Positions 43,301 through 52,397 of a DNA stretch of 64,000 nt are shown one piece after another (positions within the stretch are counted from its first letter, which is position 1; each line of letters begins with the position of its first letter). The notes beneath the pieces were generated by a model, which saw only the letters and a list, made by a program, of their open reading frames with translations, was not told where the DNA came from and made no database searches. Where the stretch lies: positions 6,641 to 70,640 of the forward strand of contig DASTPP010000333.1 in assembly GCA_035762175.1 (NCBI GenBank), in the 5' to 3' direction. The position numbers and the translations under genes were made by a program. The DNA comes from DASTPP01 sp035762175. Lineage in GTDB: Bacteria; Myxococcota_A; Polyangia; Polyangiales; Polyangiaceae.

Positions 43301-46300
43301 GCAGCTCTTCGCGCGCCTCGCCGATCGCCCGCACCGCCGAGAGCGTCTCGTCGTCGCCCGGCGCCTCGTCGAGGGCGCGCCGGTAGGCCTCGAGGGCCTC
43401 GGCCGGGTCCTCGAGCCGGTCGCGGTAGACGTCGCCGATGGCGCGCAGGCGCCCGGCCCGCTCGGCCGGCCCCTCGGCCCCCTCGACCTCGAGCCGCAGG
43501 TTGTCGAGCAGCTCGGGCCAGAGCGCCTCGGCCCGCAGCAGCCGGTCGAGCGAGCGCAGGACGGGCTTGTCGCCGGGCCGCGCCTCGAGCGCCTCGCGCA
43601 GCACGTCGATCGCCTCGCGGCGGTTGCCGAGCCCGGCCTCGTAGTGCTCGGCCATGCGCACGAGCAGGTCGTAGCGCCGGTCGCGCTCGCCCTCGGGCGT
43701 CAGCTCGACGCGCCGCCGGTAGAGGTCGACCGCGCGCGCGGCGTCGGCCCGCGCCTCGGCCAGGTCGAGCAGCGCGTCGACCGTCGGCAGGTGCGCCGGC
43801 TCGAGCTCGAGGGCGCGCTCGAGGGCCGCCAGCGCCCCCTCGTCGTCGCCCAGCATGTCGCGCTTGGCCCCGCCGACGCGCCGCCAGATGGCCGCCCGCT
43901 CGGGGTCGCCGGTGACGAGCTCGGCCTCGGCCGAGAGCACGCGCACGTACGAGGGCCAGTCGCCGAGCAGGAGCGCGAGCCCGTCCATCGCCTCGAGCGG
44001 CTCGAGCGCCGTCTCGTCGACCGCCCAGAGCCGGGCGTAGGCGTCGAGGGCGAGGCGCGGGTCGTCGCGCCGCTCGTCGTGCACCCGCGCGAGCGCCTCG
44101 AGCAGGTCGCGCCGCGCGGGGCCCTCGGTGTTGGCGGCCGCGCGCTCGTAGGCGCCGGCGAGCTCGTCCCAGGCCGAGACGGCCTCGGCGAGCCGGTCGA
44201 GCTCGGCGCGCACCTCGCCGTCCTCGGGGTCGAGGGCGAAGGCCTCGCGCACCGCCTCGAAGGCCCGGCGCTTGTCGCCCGCGCGCTCCTCGAAGAGGCG
44301 CGCGTCCTCGCGGTAGATGGCGACGCGCTCGCCCGGGTCGGTCGCGAGCGTCAGGCGCTGCCGGTTCAGGCGCACCAGGTCGTTCCAGTCGTCGGCGCGC
44401 TCGTAGAGCGGGCGCAAGATGTCGACGACGCGCGCCTTCTGGGCCTCGTCGCCCGTCAGCGACTCGAGCTCGGCGATCGCCTCGCGGTGCCAGGGCTGCT
44501 CGGTGACGATCGCCTCGAGCTGGTCGACCGCCGCCGCCACGTCGCCGAGCTCGCCCCGCTGCAGGCGGGCGAGCTCGAGCCGCAGGGCGCTGCGCGCGTC
44601 GGCGCCCTCGGCGACGTCGATGCGGTGCGCGAAGAGGTCGGCGAGCTCGCGGAAGCGCCCGGCCGCGCGGTGCAGCCGCGTCAGCGCCTCGAGCGAGCGC
44701 GCGTCGCGGTCGTCGACGTCGAGCGCGGCGCGGTACGCCTCGGCGGCGCGCCCCGGCTCGTTCAGGTCGTTCTCTTCGAGCCCCGCGATCGCGTGCAGCA
44801 GCGCGAGCCGCTCGGCCGGCTCGGTGCGGTGCTCGAGCGCGGCGCGGTAGAGCTCGACGCGCTCGGCCGGCCGCCCCGCCTTCACCAGCAGCCCGTCGAT
44901 GGCCTCGAAGAGCGGGCGCGAGTCGGGCTCGAAGGCGAGCGCGCGCCGGTAGAAGGTGAGCGCGCGCTCGACGTCGCCGAGCTGCGCGTAGATCTCGCCC
45001 GTGCGCCGCGCCAGCCGCGCCGTCGCCGGCTCGTCGGTCTCGACCGCGGCGAGCCCCGCGGCGTACACCTCGGCGAGGCGGGCCTCGGCGCCGGCGACGC
45101 GGGCGAGCCGCTCGAGCTCGGCCCAGTTGTCCTCGTCGGTGATCGACTCTTGGAAGAGCTGGGCGACCACCTCGAGCGCGGCGCGGTAGTCTTCGCGCTG
45201 CTCCTCGTGCAGCGCCGCCAGCCGGCGCATCAGGCCGCGGCGCTCCTCCGGGTCGCCGCTGGCCCCGAGGCGGGCCTCGAGCGTGACGCGCACGCGCGCC
45301 CAGTCCGAGCGGCGCAGGTACACCGGCTCGAGCATGGCGGCCGCGCGGGCGCGGTCGTCCGGGTCCTCGGCGCCGTCGAGCAGCTGCTCGAGCGAGCCGA
45401 CGGCGCCCGCGTGCTCGGGGTCGAGCGAGAGCGCGGCCTCGAGCCGGTCGAAGGCGCGCGGCAGGTCGCGCAGCCGCCCGCGGGCGACGTCGGCGAGCTT
45501 GACGTGCAGGTCCGCCTCGTCGTCGGGGTGCTCGGCCACCTGCCGCTCGTAGAGCGAGACCAGGTCTTCGTCGCGCCCCGCGTCGGCGTAGAGCTGCTCG
45601 AGGGCCTTGACCGCCGGCGGGTCGAGCCCGAGGTCGAGCACGGCCTCGTAGGCGGCGATGGCCGCCGCCCGGTCGTCGAGCACGTCGCGGTTGAGCCGCG
45701 CCTGCCGGTAGTAGAGCTCGCGCCGCTCGCCGTCGCTCGCGGCGTGCTCGACGCGCCGCGCGAGCACGTCGAGCAGGGCCGCGTGGTCCTCGGTCTGCTG
45801 GTAGATCGCCTCGAGCGCCGTCAGCGCCGGCCGGCTGTCGGGGCGCAGGTCGAGCGCCCGCTTGTACCAGGCGCGCGCCAGCTCGACGTCGCCGAGCTTG
45901 CCGCGCGCGAGCTCGGCGACGCGCAGCGTGACCTCGAGCGAGAGCGCCTCGTCGAGCACGTCGGTCGCCACGCCCTCGAGCACCCGCACCAGGTCGCGGT
46001 GCCGGCCCGTCGCGTCGGCGAGCCGCTCGAGCCGCGCGAGCCAGTCGGGCAGCGACGGGTCGGCGAGCGCCTCGCGCGCCGCGCGCGCCGTGTAGTCGAA
46101 GGCGCGGCGGGGGTCGGCCAGCGGCCCCTCGCCGAGCGCCGCCGCGCGCGCGAGCGCCCGCAGCCGCTCGGCCGGCAGCTCGGCCGCCTCCGCCTCGATG
46201 TCGAGCGTGCGCAAGAGCTTCTCGTGGTCGGCGTCCGCCTCGTAGAGCGGGCGCAGCGTCTCGGCCGCCTCGCGCCGCGCGTCGGGCGCGTCGAGCAGCG

Positions 46301-49300
46301 CCTCGAGCGCCTCGCGGCTCGCGTCGTCGGACGGGTCGAGCAAGAGCGCCTGGCGGTAGGCGTCGAGCGCCCCCGCGGTGTCGCCGAGCCGCAGCCGCCG
46401 CACGTCGCCGAGGCGCACGAGCAGCGCGCTCCGGTCGGACGGCTCGTCGGCCAGGGCGAGCTCGTTCTCGAGCACCCCGCCGAGGTCGGCCCAGGCCCCG
46501 AGCCGCTCGTAGAGCGAGGCGAGCGCCCCGAGCGACTCGCGGTCGGGGCCGAAGTCCTCGACCACCGTCCGCCACACGTTCACCGCCTCGGCCGGCTCGT
46601 CGAGCCGCCCCGCGAGCGTGCGCGCCGCCTTGACCAGCAGCCGCCGCCGCTCGGCCGGGTCGGCCAGCACCTGCTCCCGCGCGCGCGCCACCTCGACCAG
46701 CGACCGCCACTCGCCCTGCCGCTCGTAGAGCCGCTCGAGCGCCGCGAGCGCCTGCTCGTCGGCGGGGTCTTCTTCGAGGCGCGAGCGCCAGGCCTCGGTC
46801 GCCCCCGGCGGGTCGTCGAGCACCGTCTCGTAGAGCTCGCCGAGCCGCGCCCAGAGCTCGCGCCGCGCCTGCGGCTCGACCTCGAGCGAGACCTCGAGCT
46901 TCAAGATCGCCGCGAGGTCGAGGTGCCGCCCCGACGAGGCGTACATGCGCCCGAGCGCCCGCGCCGCCGGCAGCACCAGCTCGGGGCTGTCCTCGCGGTG
47001 CAGGTCGACCACGCGCCGGTAGACCGCCTCGGCGCGCTCGCGCTCGCCGGCGTCGTCCTCGTAGAGCCGCGCCACCTCCATCAAGATGAGCGCGCGCGTC
47101 TCGCGCGCCTCGGCGAGCTCGGCCGCCCGCAAGAGCACCTCGGCGACGCGCCCGTGCGCGCCGAGCCGGTTGCCCACCTCGGCCAGCCGCGCCCGCGACG
47201 CCTCGTCCGACGGGTCGAGCGGCACGAGCTGCGAGAGCGCCTCGAGCGTGCCCCGGTCGTCCTGCAGCCGCGCGTCGCGCAGCCGCGCGATGCGCCGCAA
47301 GAGCTCGCGCCGCAGGTCGTCGTTGTTGGCCGTGTCGAGGCGCACCTCGAGCACCCGCACCAGCCGGCGCGGGTCGTCGAGCGCCTCGTAGACCGCCTCG
47401 AGCACCTCGGCCGCCCGCGGCCGCACCGAGCCGACGTCGAGCAGCCGCTCGAGCAGCGCCCGCGCGTCGGCGTCCTCCGGGTCGCCGCGCACCACGTCTT
47501 CGAGGTGCACGAGCGAAAGCGGCGGCTCGTGCAGCTCTTCGAGGTAGATGCGCCCGAGCCGCACCTTCAGCTCGCGCGCGTCGTCCGGCGCGGCCGCGAG
47601 CCGGCGGTCGAGCAGGGCCGCGAGCTCGCGCGGGCGGTTGTGCGCCTGGTAGAGCGCGTCGAGCGAGCGCAGCGCGCGCTCGTGGTACGGGTCGACCCGC
47701 AAGATGCGCTCGTAGTGCGCGATCGCGCGCTCCCAGTCGCCCGTGATCTCTTCGCAGACGAGCGCGACCTCGCCGTAGAGCTCGACCCGCCGCGCCTCGT
47801 CCGGCGTCGCCGCCGCGACCCGCTCGTAGAGCTCTTCGAGCCGCGCCCAGCGCTCGGTCGACGTCAGGATCTGCTTGAGCCGCACGAAGGCGCGCTCGTT
47901 GGTCGGGTCGCGCCCGAGCACCCGCTCGAGGTAGGGGATGGCCCCCTCCGGGTCGCCGAGCTCGTCGTCGTGCAGGCGCGCCGCCCGCTCGCAGAGCTCG
48001 ATCTCGGCCTCGGGCGAGAAGGCCCCGGCCGAGAGCGCCTCCTTGAAGGCGTCGGCCAGGTCGGTCGGCCGGCCCGACGCGGTCGCGAGGGCGCCGGCGC
48101 GGTCCCACAGGGGCATCTCGGCCGGCGCCTCGCGCAGCGCGCGCAGGACGTCGTCGAGCGCGGTGCCCGGCGCGTTCAGCTTCTTCTCGTGCACGTCGGC
48201 GAGCACGCCGTAGAGCGCCACGCGCTCGGACGGGTCTTGCGTCGCCTCGAGCAGCACGCCGAGCGCCTGCGCCTCGCGCCGCGCGTCGCCCATCTGCTCG
48301 TACTCCTGCTGCAGCACCGCCGCCGCGCTCGCGCGCGTCACCGGCGTGTGCACCAGCCGCTCGAGCAGCGCGATGGCGCGCGGGTCGTGGTCGATCAGGT
48401 TGAGCGTGCGCCCCGCGGCCTCGAGGGCCTCGACCGGCTTGCGCAGCCGCTCGAGGTAGAGCGTCGCGAGCTCGAGCTCGCGCTCGGCCCGCTCGGCCCC
48501 CTCGGCCAGGTCGCGCCGCCGCGCGACGATCTCGACCGCGCCGGCCGCGTCGCCCGAGGCGAGCAAGAGCTGCGGCAGCGCCTCGAGCGCGGTCGGGTCG
48601 GACGGGTCGGCCTCGAGGGTGCGGCGGTACAGGTCGACCGCGCGCTCGGGCTCGCCGAAGGCGTCGCGCTCGAGCGCCGCCCACTCGTTGAAGATCGCCG
48701 CCCGCTCGGCGCCGCCCGGCGCGTGCCGGGCGCGCCAGTCGAAGAGCCAGCGCAGGTCGTCGCGGCGGCCCGTCGCGCGCAGGATCCGGTCGAGCGTCGC
48801 GAGCACCGCGAGGTCGTCCGGGTCTTGCTCGGCGAGGCCCTTGTAGAGCGCGACGGCGCGGTCGAAGTCGCTCCGCTCGTCGGCGTAGACCTCGGCCAGC
48901 CGCCGCTCGAGCGCCCGGCGCGCCGCCGGGTCGAGCGCCCCGGCGTCGCGCTCGAGGCGCCCGCCCACCGCCTCGACGAACTCGTCCCACGAGCCGGCCG
49001 CGCGCGAGACGCGCTCGAGCAGCGCGAGCGCGCCCTCGGCGTCGGGGTCGAGCTCGTAGGCCTTGCGCGCGTGCCCGAGCGCGCCCGCCCGGTCCTGCAG
49101 GCGCTGGCCCAGCACCTCGGCCAGCTTGCGGTGCAGCCCGACGCGCTCGGCGGCGCCCGCGGCGTGCCCGAGCAAGATCTCGTAGAGCGCCGGCAGCCGC
49201 GCCCAGCGCTCTTCTTTCTCGTAGATCGGCACGAGCGCCCGCGCCGCGCGCGCGTCGTCGGGCCGCACCGAGAGCACCCGCTCGTAGGCCCGGAACGCGC

Positions 49301-51587
49301 GCTCCGGCTGGCCGATGCGCTCTTCGTAGACGCGCGCCGCCCGCAGCGCGTAGCTCACCTTGCGCTCCGGGTCGCCCCCCCGGTCGGCCGCCCCCGAGAG
49401 CACCTCGGCGAGCCCCTCCCAGTCGTTCTGCGAGGCGTAGAGCTCTTCGAGGCCCTCGAGGTCGTTCGCCCCGAGGTACGCGTCGCGCAAGACCCGCAGC
49501 GCCTTGGCGTGGCCCGGGCTGAGCATCAGCACCCGGCGCCAGGCCCGCGTCGCCCCCTCGTGGTCGGCGAGCCGGTCGGAGTAGACCGAGCCGAGCCGCT
49601 GCAGCATCGTCAGCCGCGTCGGCACGTCGGCCGCCGCCTCGACCCGCATCTCGAGCACCTCGGCCACGGTCCGGAAGTCGCGCTCGCGCTCGGCCTGCTT
49701 CTCGAGCGCGTCGAGCACCCCCGGCGCCTCGACGTCGCCCGCGAGCGCCTCTTTGTACAGCTTGATCGCGTCCGAGCCCCGGTCGAGGCGCTCGGCCGCC
49801 AGGCGCGCCATCTCGACGAGCAGCTGCACGCGCTCGGCCCCCTGCTTGCCCTCGAGCTCGCGCTCGGAGAGCGCGAAGAGCTGCGCCCAGGCGCGCCGCT
49901 TGGTGTAGAGCTCGCGCAGCTTCGCGCGCGCCTCCTGGTCGCCCGGCTCGACGCGCAGGACGGCCTCGTAGGCGTCGATCGCGTTCGGCACGTTCGAGAA
50001 CTGCTCGAGCCAGCGCCGCGCCGAGGCCCGGTAGAGCGCCACCTTCTCGGCCGGGTCCTCGGTCAGGTCGGCCAGGCGCTGCTGGTAGATGAGCAGGTCG
50101 CGCCAGCGCGAGAGCGACTCGAGCAGGCGCACGAGGTCGCGCACCGCCCCGGCGTCGGCCTCGTCGAGCTGCGCGATCTGGGTGAGCGCCGCGACGAGCG
50201 CGGTGTCGCTCTTGACGTGCTGGCGGTACTCGTCGGCGAGCTCGCGCAGGACGGCGAGGCGGGCCGCGCGGTCGTCGGCGGGGGTGCGCTCGAGCTCCTG
50301 GCGCAGGACCTCGACGAGCGGGCCCCACGCCTCGGTCTGGCGGTAGAGGCGCTTGAGCGCGTCGCGCGCGCCCTTGTTCGCGGGGTCTTGCCGCAGGAGC
50401 GCCTTGTACTGCTCGATCGCCTTGGCGACGTTCGCCTCGCCCTCGGCGAGGCGGGCGATCTCTTGCGCGATCTCGGCCCGCGCGGGCCCGTCGGGCAGCG
50501 CGCGCTGCGCGTCGCCGAGCACGCCGAGCAGCCGGATGCGGTCGCCCTTCGCCGCGCACCACTCGCGGAAGAACGCGAGCACGCCGGGGTGCGAAGGCTC
50601 GAGCTTGCGCAGCCGCTCGAACCAGGGCTCGGCCGCCTCGGGCCGCCCGCGCGACTTCCAGTGCACCATCGCGATCTGCAGCACCAGGCCGGCCTCCTGG
50701 CCGACCGGCACGCCGCCCGAGCGCAGCTGGTCTTCGTAGAGCGCGACGAGGTAGTCCCACTGGTCGCGCCCCGAGAAGAAGTCGGTCAGGTAGGCCATCG
50801 CCTCGGCGTGGCCGGGCGCGACGTCGAGCGCCCGCTCGTAGGCGGCCGCCGCCCGCTCGCCCGCGCCGAGCTGGCGCGCGAGCAGCCGCGCGAGGCGCAG
50901 CCACGCCCCGAGCTTCTCGTCGTTCGTCGGGGCCGCCTGCGCGACCTTCTCGAGCACCGCCGCCGCCTCGTCCCAGCGGCCCGCGCCGCGGTAGATGCGC
51001 TCGAGCAGCCGCGCGGCGCGCAGGTTCGTCGGGTCGAGGTCGAAGGCGACCTCGAGCCGCTCGGCCACCGCCGCGGCCCCCTTCTCGCCGAGGCCCCGGA
51101 AGGCGAGCTCGGCGGCGCGCGTGAGCAGCTCGCTGCGGCGCGAGGCGTCGTGCGCCGCGCTCGCCTCGGCCTGCGCCCGCTCGGACAGCTCGGACCAGCG
51201 CGCGCGCTCGTCCTCGAGCGCCTCTTTCGCCGCGCGCGCCGTCTCGTCGTCGGGGGCGAGCTCGAGCAGCCGCCCGTAGGCGTGCCGCGCCCGCTCGTCG
51301 TCGAGCAGCTCGTCGGTGTAGACGCGGCCGAGCTCGGCCCAGAGCGCCAAGTTCTGCGCCCGCTGCGGCCACGCGGCCGCCTCGAGCTCGAGCAGCCGCG
51401 CGACCGCCGCCCACTCGCCGCGCCGCGCCTGCGCGCGCCGCGCCGCCTCGAAGAGCCCGAGCGTCTCGGCGCCGTCCATGCCGCCGCCGGGCGAGGTGAG
51501 AGCGTCTTCGAGCTCGGTCCACGCGCTTTCGCGCTCGGGGTCGTCTTGCAGCTGGCCGAGGGCCGTTCGGATCGCCGTGGCTCTCAT
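40371..51587 (-). CDS. Giant TPR protein (AgmK/GltI-like)
   Basis: 3738 residues from the ATG at 51587, with GGAG about ten bases upstream; stop TAG. No signal peptide or membrane segment, so cytoplasmic. It is made almost wholly of TPR units of 34-40 residues from start to end (for example AIAHYERILRVDPYHERALRSLDALYQ), probably about 90, with charged spacers. Size, location and make-up resemble the giant TPR protein (about 3800 residues) of the Myxococcus gliding cluster (AgmK/GltI), though here it lies 28 kb from the other gliding genes. Antisense and +1 frames are also open over its full length because of biased codon use; those are shadows. Confidence 0.85.
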   Translation of the reverse strand: MRATAIRTALGQLQDDPERESAWTELEDALTSPGGGMDGAETLGLFEAARRAQARRGEWAAVARLLELEAAAWPQRAQNLALWAELGRVYTDELLDDERARHAYGRLLELAPDDETARAAKEALEDERARWSELSERAQAEASAAHDASRRSELLTRAAELAFRGLGEKGAAAVAERLEVAFDLDPTNLRAARLLERIYRGAGRWDEAAAVLEKVAQAAPTNDEKLGAWLRLARLLARQLGAGERAAAAYERALDVAPGHAEAMAYLTDFFSGRDQWDYLVALYEDQLRSGGVPVGQEAGLVLQIAMVHWKSRGRPEAAEPWFERLRKLEPSHPGVLAFFREWCAAKGDRIRLLGVLGDAQRALPDGPARAEIAQEIARLAEGEANVAKAIEQYKALLRQDPANKGARDALKRLYRQTEAWGPLVEVLRQELERTPADDRAARLAVLRELADEYRQHVKSDTALVAALTQIAQLDEADAGAVRDLVRLLESLSRWRDLLIYQQRLADLTEDPAEKVALYRASARRWLEQFSNVPNAIDAYEAVLRVEPGDQEARAKLRELYTKRRAWAQLFALSERELEGKQGAERVQLLVEMARLAAERLDRGSDAIKLYKEALAGDVEAPGVLDALEKQAERERDFRTVAEVLEMRVEAAADVPTRLTMLQRLGSVYSDRLADHEGATRAWRRVLMLSPGHAKALRVLRDAYLGANDLEGLEELYASQNDWEGLAEVLSGAADRGGDPERKVSYALRAARVYEERIGQPERAFRAYERVLSVRPDDARAARALVPIYEKEERWARLPALYEILLGHAAGAAERVGLHRKLAEVLGQRLQDRAGALGHARKAYELDPDAEGALALLERVSRAAGSWDEFVEAVGGRLERDAGALDPAARRALERRLAEVYADERSDFDRAVALYKGLAEQDPDDLAVLATLDRILRATGRRDDLRWLFDWRARHAPGGAERAAIFNEWAALERDAFGEPERAVDLYRRTLEADPSDPTALEALPQLLLASGDAAGAVEIVARRRDLAEGAERAERELELATLYLERLRKPVEALEAAGRTLNLIDHDPRAIALLERLVHTPVTRASAAAVLQQEYEQMGDARREAQALGVLLEATQDPSERVALYGVLADVHEKKLNAPGTALDDVLRALREAPAEMPLWDRAGALATASGRPTDLADAFKEALSAGAFSPEAEIELCERAARLHDDELGDPEGAIPYLERVLGRDPTNERAFVRLKQILTSTERWARLEELYERVAAATPDEARRVELYGEVALVCEEITGDWERAIAHYERILRVDPYHERALRSLDALYQAHNRPRELAALLDRRLAAAPDDARELKVRLGRIYLEELHEPPLSLVHLEDVVRGDPEDADARALLERLLDVGSVRPRAAEVLEAVYEALDDPRRLVRVLEVRLDTANNDDLRRELLRRIARLRDARLQDDRGTLEALSQLVPLDPSDEASRARLAEVGNRLGAHGRVAEVLLRAAELAEARETRALILMEVARLYEDDAGERERAEAVYRRVVDLHREDSPELVLPAARALGRMYASSGRHLDLAAILKLEVSLEVEPQARRELWARLGELYETVLDDPPGATEAWRSRLEEDPADEQALAALERLYERQGEWRSLVEVARAREQVLADPAERRRLLVKAARTLAGRLDEPAEAVNVWRTVVEDFGPDRESLGALASLYERLGAWADLGGVLENELALADEPSDRSALLVRLGDVRRLRLGDTAGALDAYRQALLLDPSDDASREALEALLDAPDARREAAETLRPLYEADADHEKLLRTLDIEAEAAELPAERLRALARAAALGEGPLADPRRAFDYTARAAREALADPSLPDWLARLERLADATGRHRDLVRVLEGVATDVLDEALSLEVTLRVAELARGKLGDVELARAWYKRALDLRPDSRPALTALEAIYQQTEDHAALLDVLARRVEHAASDGERRELYYRQARLNRDVLDDRAAAIAAYEAVLDLGLDPPAVKALEQLYADAGRDEDLVSLYERQVAEHPDDEADLHVKLADVARGRLRDLPRAFDRLEAALSLDPEHAGAVGSLEQLLDGAEDPDDRARAAAMLEPVYLRRSDWARVRVTLEARLGASGDPEERRGLMRRLAALHEEQREDYRAALEVVAQLFQESITDEDNWAELERLARVAGAEARLAEVYAAGLAAVETDEPATARLARRTGEIYAQLGDVERALTFYRRALAFEPDSRPLFEAIDGLLVKAGRPAERVELYRAALEHRTEPAERLALLHAIAGLEENDLNEPGRAAEAYRAALDVDDRDARSLEALTRLHRAAGRFRELADLFAHRIDVAEGADARSALRLELARLQRGELGDVAAAVDQLEAIVTEQPWHREAIAELESLTGDEAQKARVVDILRPLYERADDWNDLVRLNRQRLTLATDPGERVAIYREDARLFEERAGDKRRAFEAVREAFALDPEDGEVRAELDRLAEAVSAWDELAGAYERAAANTEGPARRDLLEALARVHDERRDDPRLALDAYARLWAVDETALEPLEAMDGLALLLGDWPSYVRVLSAEAELVTGDPERAAIWRRVGGAKRDMLGDDEGALAALERALELEPAHLPTVDALLDLAEARADAARAVDLYRRRVELTPEGERDRRYDLLVRMAEHYEAGLGNRREAIDVLREALEARPGDKPVLRSLDRLLRAEALWPELLDNLRLEVEGAEGPAERAGRLRAIGDVYRDRLEDPAEALEAYRRALDEAPGDDETLSAVRAIGEAREELRMAAVDVLEPVLRSSGRWDELAAALEMRLRAQDEPAERARTLRALAAVEELNRGRPPAALDALLRAMAETPDDPELHAEVERLAYLSEGFARYGEALEALARAALDPFVTKDLYARLGRVAEEKLADEPRAIAAYRSALEQGGDSPELLAALDRLYERAGERRALADVLERRVGLEDDPRARAELLFRLAEVQANAFNDGPAALATLRECLAAWPEHPRACDSLEALLSRGDLFDEVAETLEESYRARDEHARLVALLERRVTRAPTSHERVRLRLDLARVLEERTKDPKRAQAVLEQALGDEVADPDVLAELERLAQINGDVASAARALEAAIGEADDLTPDVARDLYRRLAGWYKDQVGDAAAAERAYENAFAKDPEALDVLQALEGLRRAPGRERALVDTLRQRARLETDLERKRELLREAKQIAESPPVNDPQAAEACLRQLLDENEADRWALNELVALRERAGDWAEATSLLLRLAEYEPDGALASRLKLRAARARREQLGDVAGATALYEELLEADPDDAESAAALRELYRASGQSRKLAQLLDRLIGQATSPPARTALRLELAQLQARALDAPDDAIDTLRAVLDEEPGQPEAVVRLSELYEQADRDHDLAELLEAQLSLAAERGDLAAETTYQVRLGELYESSLDDRAKAVATYEAVLARDPSHRGALHAVARLYEARNDDERAVAALGRLLDLEHGDKLVDVALRLAEAHGRKPSPEGDRAAVAALERAFAEDPSRPDVRSKLRTLHERLENWGRLAELLEREADAAPEPAQKVALLRQAAALYGERQRDPAAAAALLERASSLAPDDRELLFALCDAYAATGRGREAARALEKVVASYGGKRSKELASVHHRLANAYAAEGERDKALAELDSAYKIDPSSVPILKDLGELASSMGDLERAQKTYRALLLQKLDAQAPITKAEVFFHLGEILHRQGDKPKAILMLERAVETDAKMAKARELLAELKG

Positions 51588-51801
51588 CGACGAAACTCCG
51601 CTGAAAAGGGGAGCAACAACCGGGGTGCGGGGGCGGGGGCGCCTGTCGGAGGCGGCGGGACGGCGGCCGCGGCCCTTCGGCGTCCTCGGGTTACGCGTTG
51701 AGCTATCAGGGATCCGGCCCCAGCAAAAGCGCGATGTTCGTGCCAGCCCGCCCGCCCGAAGGGGGCTGCAACGGGGCCGGCCCGGCGCTACAACGGCGGA
51801 A

Positions 51802-52287
51802 GTGAACGCCCGAGCCCCCGCCCCGCCCCGGCGCGCCTTGCGCGCGGCCCTGCCTTTTGCTCTGCTCGCGCTCGCCCTCGTGCCCGCCTGCTCGCGCAGC
51901 GGCCAGGCCGGCGCCGGCGCCGGCGCCGCCCCCCCCCCGGGCGGCTCCTGCGGCCAGCGCCTCGTCGGCGGCTCGTGGCGCTTCGTCGGCTTCGTGCCCG
52001 ACCGGCCCCTGCCCCCGCCAAACGCCCAAGAGCTCGCGCGCCTTCATGGCGCGGTGCGGCTGCGCTTCGACGGCAGCCGCGCCATCACCACCGGGCCCGG
52101 GCTCGAGCACATCGGCCCCTACCAAGTCTACGCCGACGACGGCGCCTCCTGCCGCATCTCCGCCCCCGACGATAGCGGCATCGTCACCGAGACGCACGTG
52201 CGCTTCCTCGACCCGAACCACATCGAGGTCGTCGACCAGCGCAGCGGCGTGCCCGGCCGCGCCACGCTCGAGCGCACCGGCCCCTGA
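51802..52287 (+). CDS. Lipoprotein of unknown function
   Basis: 161 residues from the GTG at 51802, with TACAAC ending seven bases upstream and a weak GGCGGAA between. Lipobox LALVPAC (Cys about 30). A Gly/Ala/Pro spacer, then a small domain of about 110 residues with two more cysteines (GGSCGQRLVGGSWRFVGF and GASCRISAP) and an ending with THVRFLDPNHIEVVDQRS, possibly a lipocalin-like beta barrel. Divergent from the giant TPR gene across 214 bases. No specific family recognised. Confidence 0.78.
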   Translation: MNARAPAPPRRALRAALPFALLALALVPACSRSGQAGAGAGAAPPPGGSCGQRLVGGSWRFVGFVPDRPLPPPNAQELARLHGAVRLRFDGSRAITTGPGLEHIGPYQVYADDGASCRISAPDDSGIVTETHVRFLDPNHIEVVDQRSGVPGRATLERTGP

Positions 52288-52397
52288 GGCGCGCCCCGAA
52301 CCGAGGCCGGGGGTTTGGGCGCCCGCGCCGGCCGCCCCTGGCGTAAGATCGCCCTTTCCCCGACGACCCACCCCCCCTAGCGCCGGAGGCGAGCCTG

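Noticed and set aside
40224..51701. A 3825-codon antisense frame over the giant TPR gene, and another minus-strand frame of about 4600 codons reaching from the sulfatase-like gene to 51522
   Set aside because: Both are Arg/Ala/Gly/Leu-rich shadow text without domains, explained by biased third positions. Only the TPR frame shows repeated protein structure.
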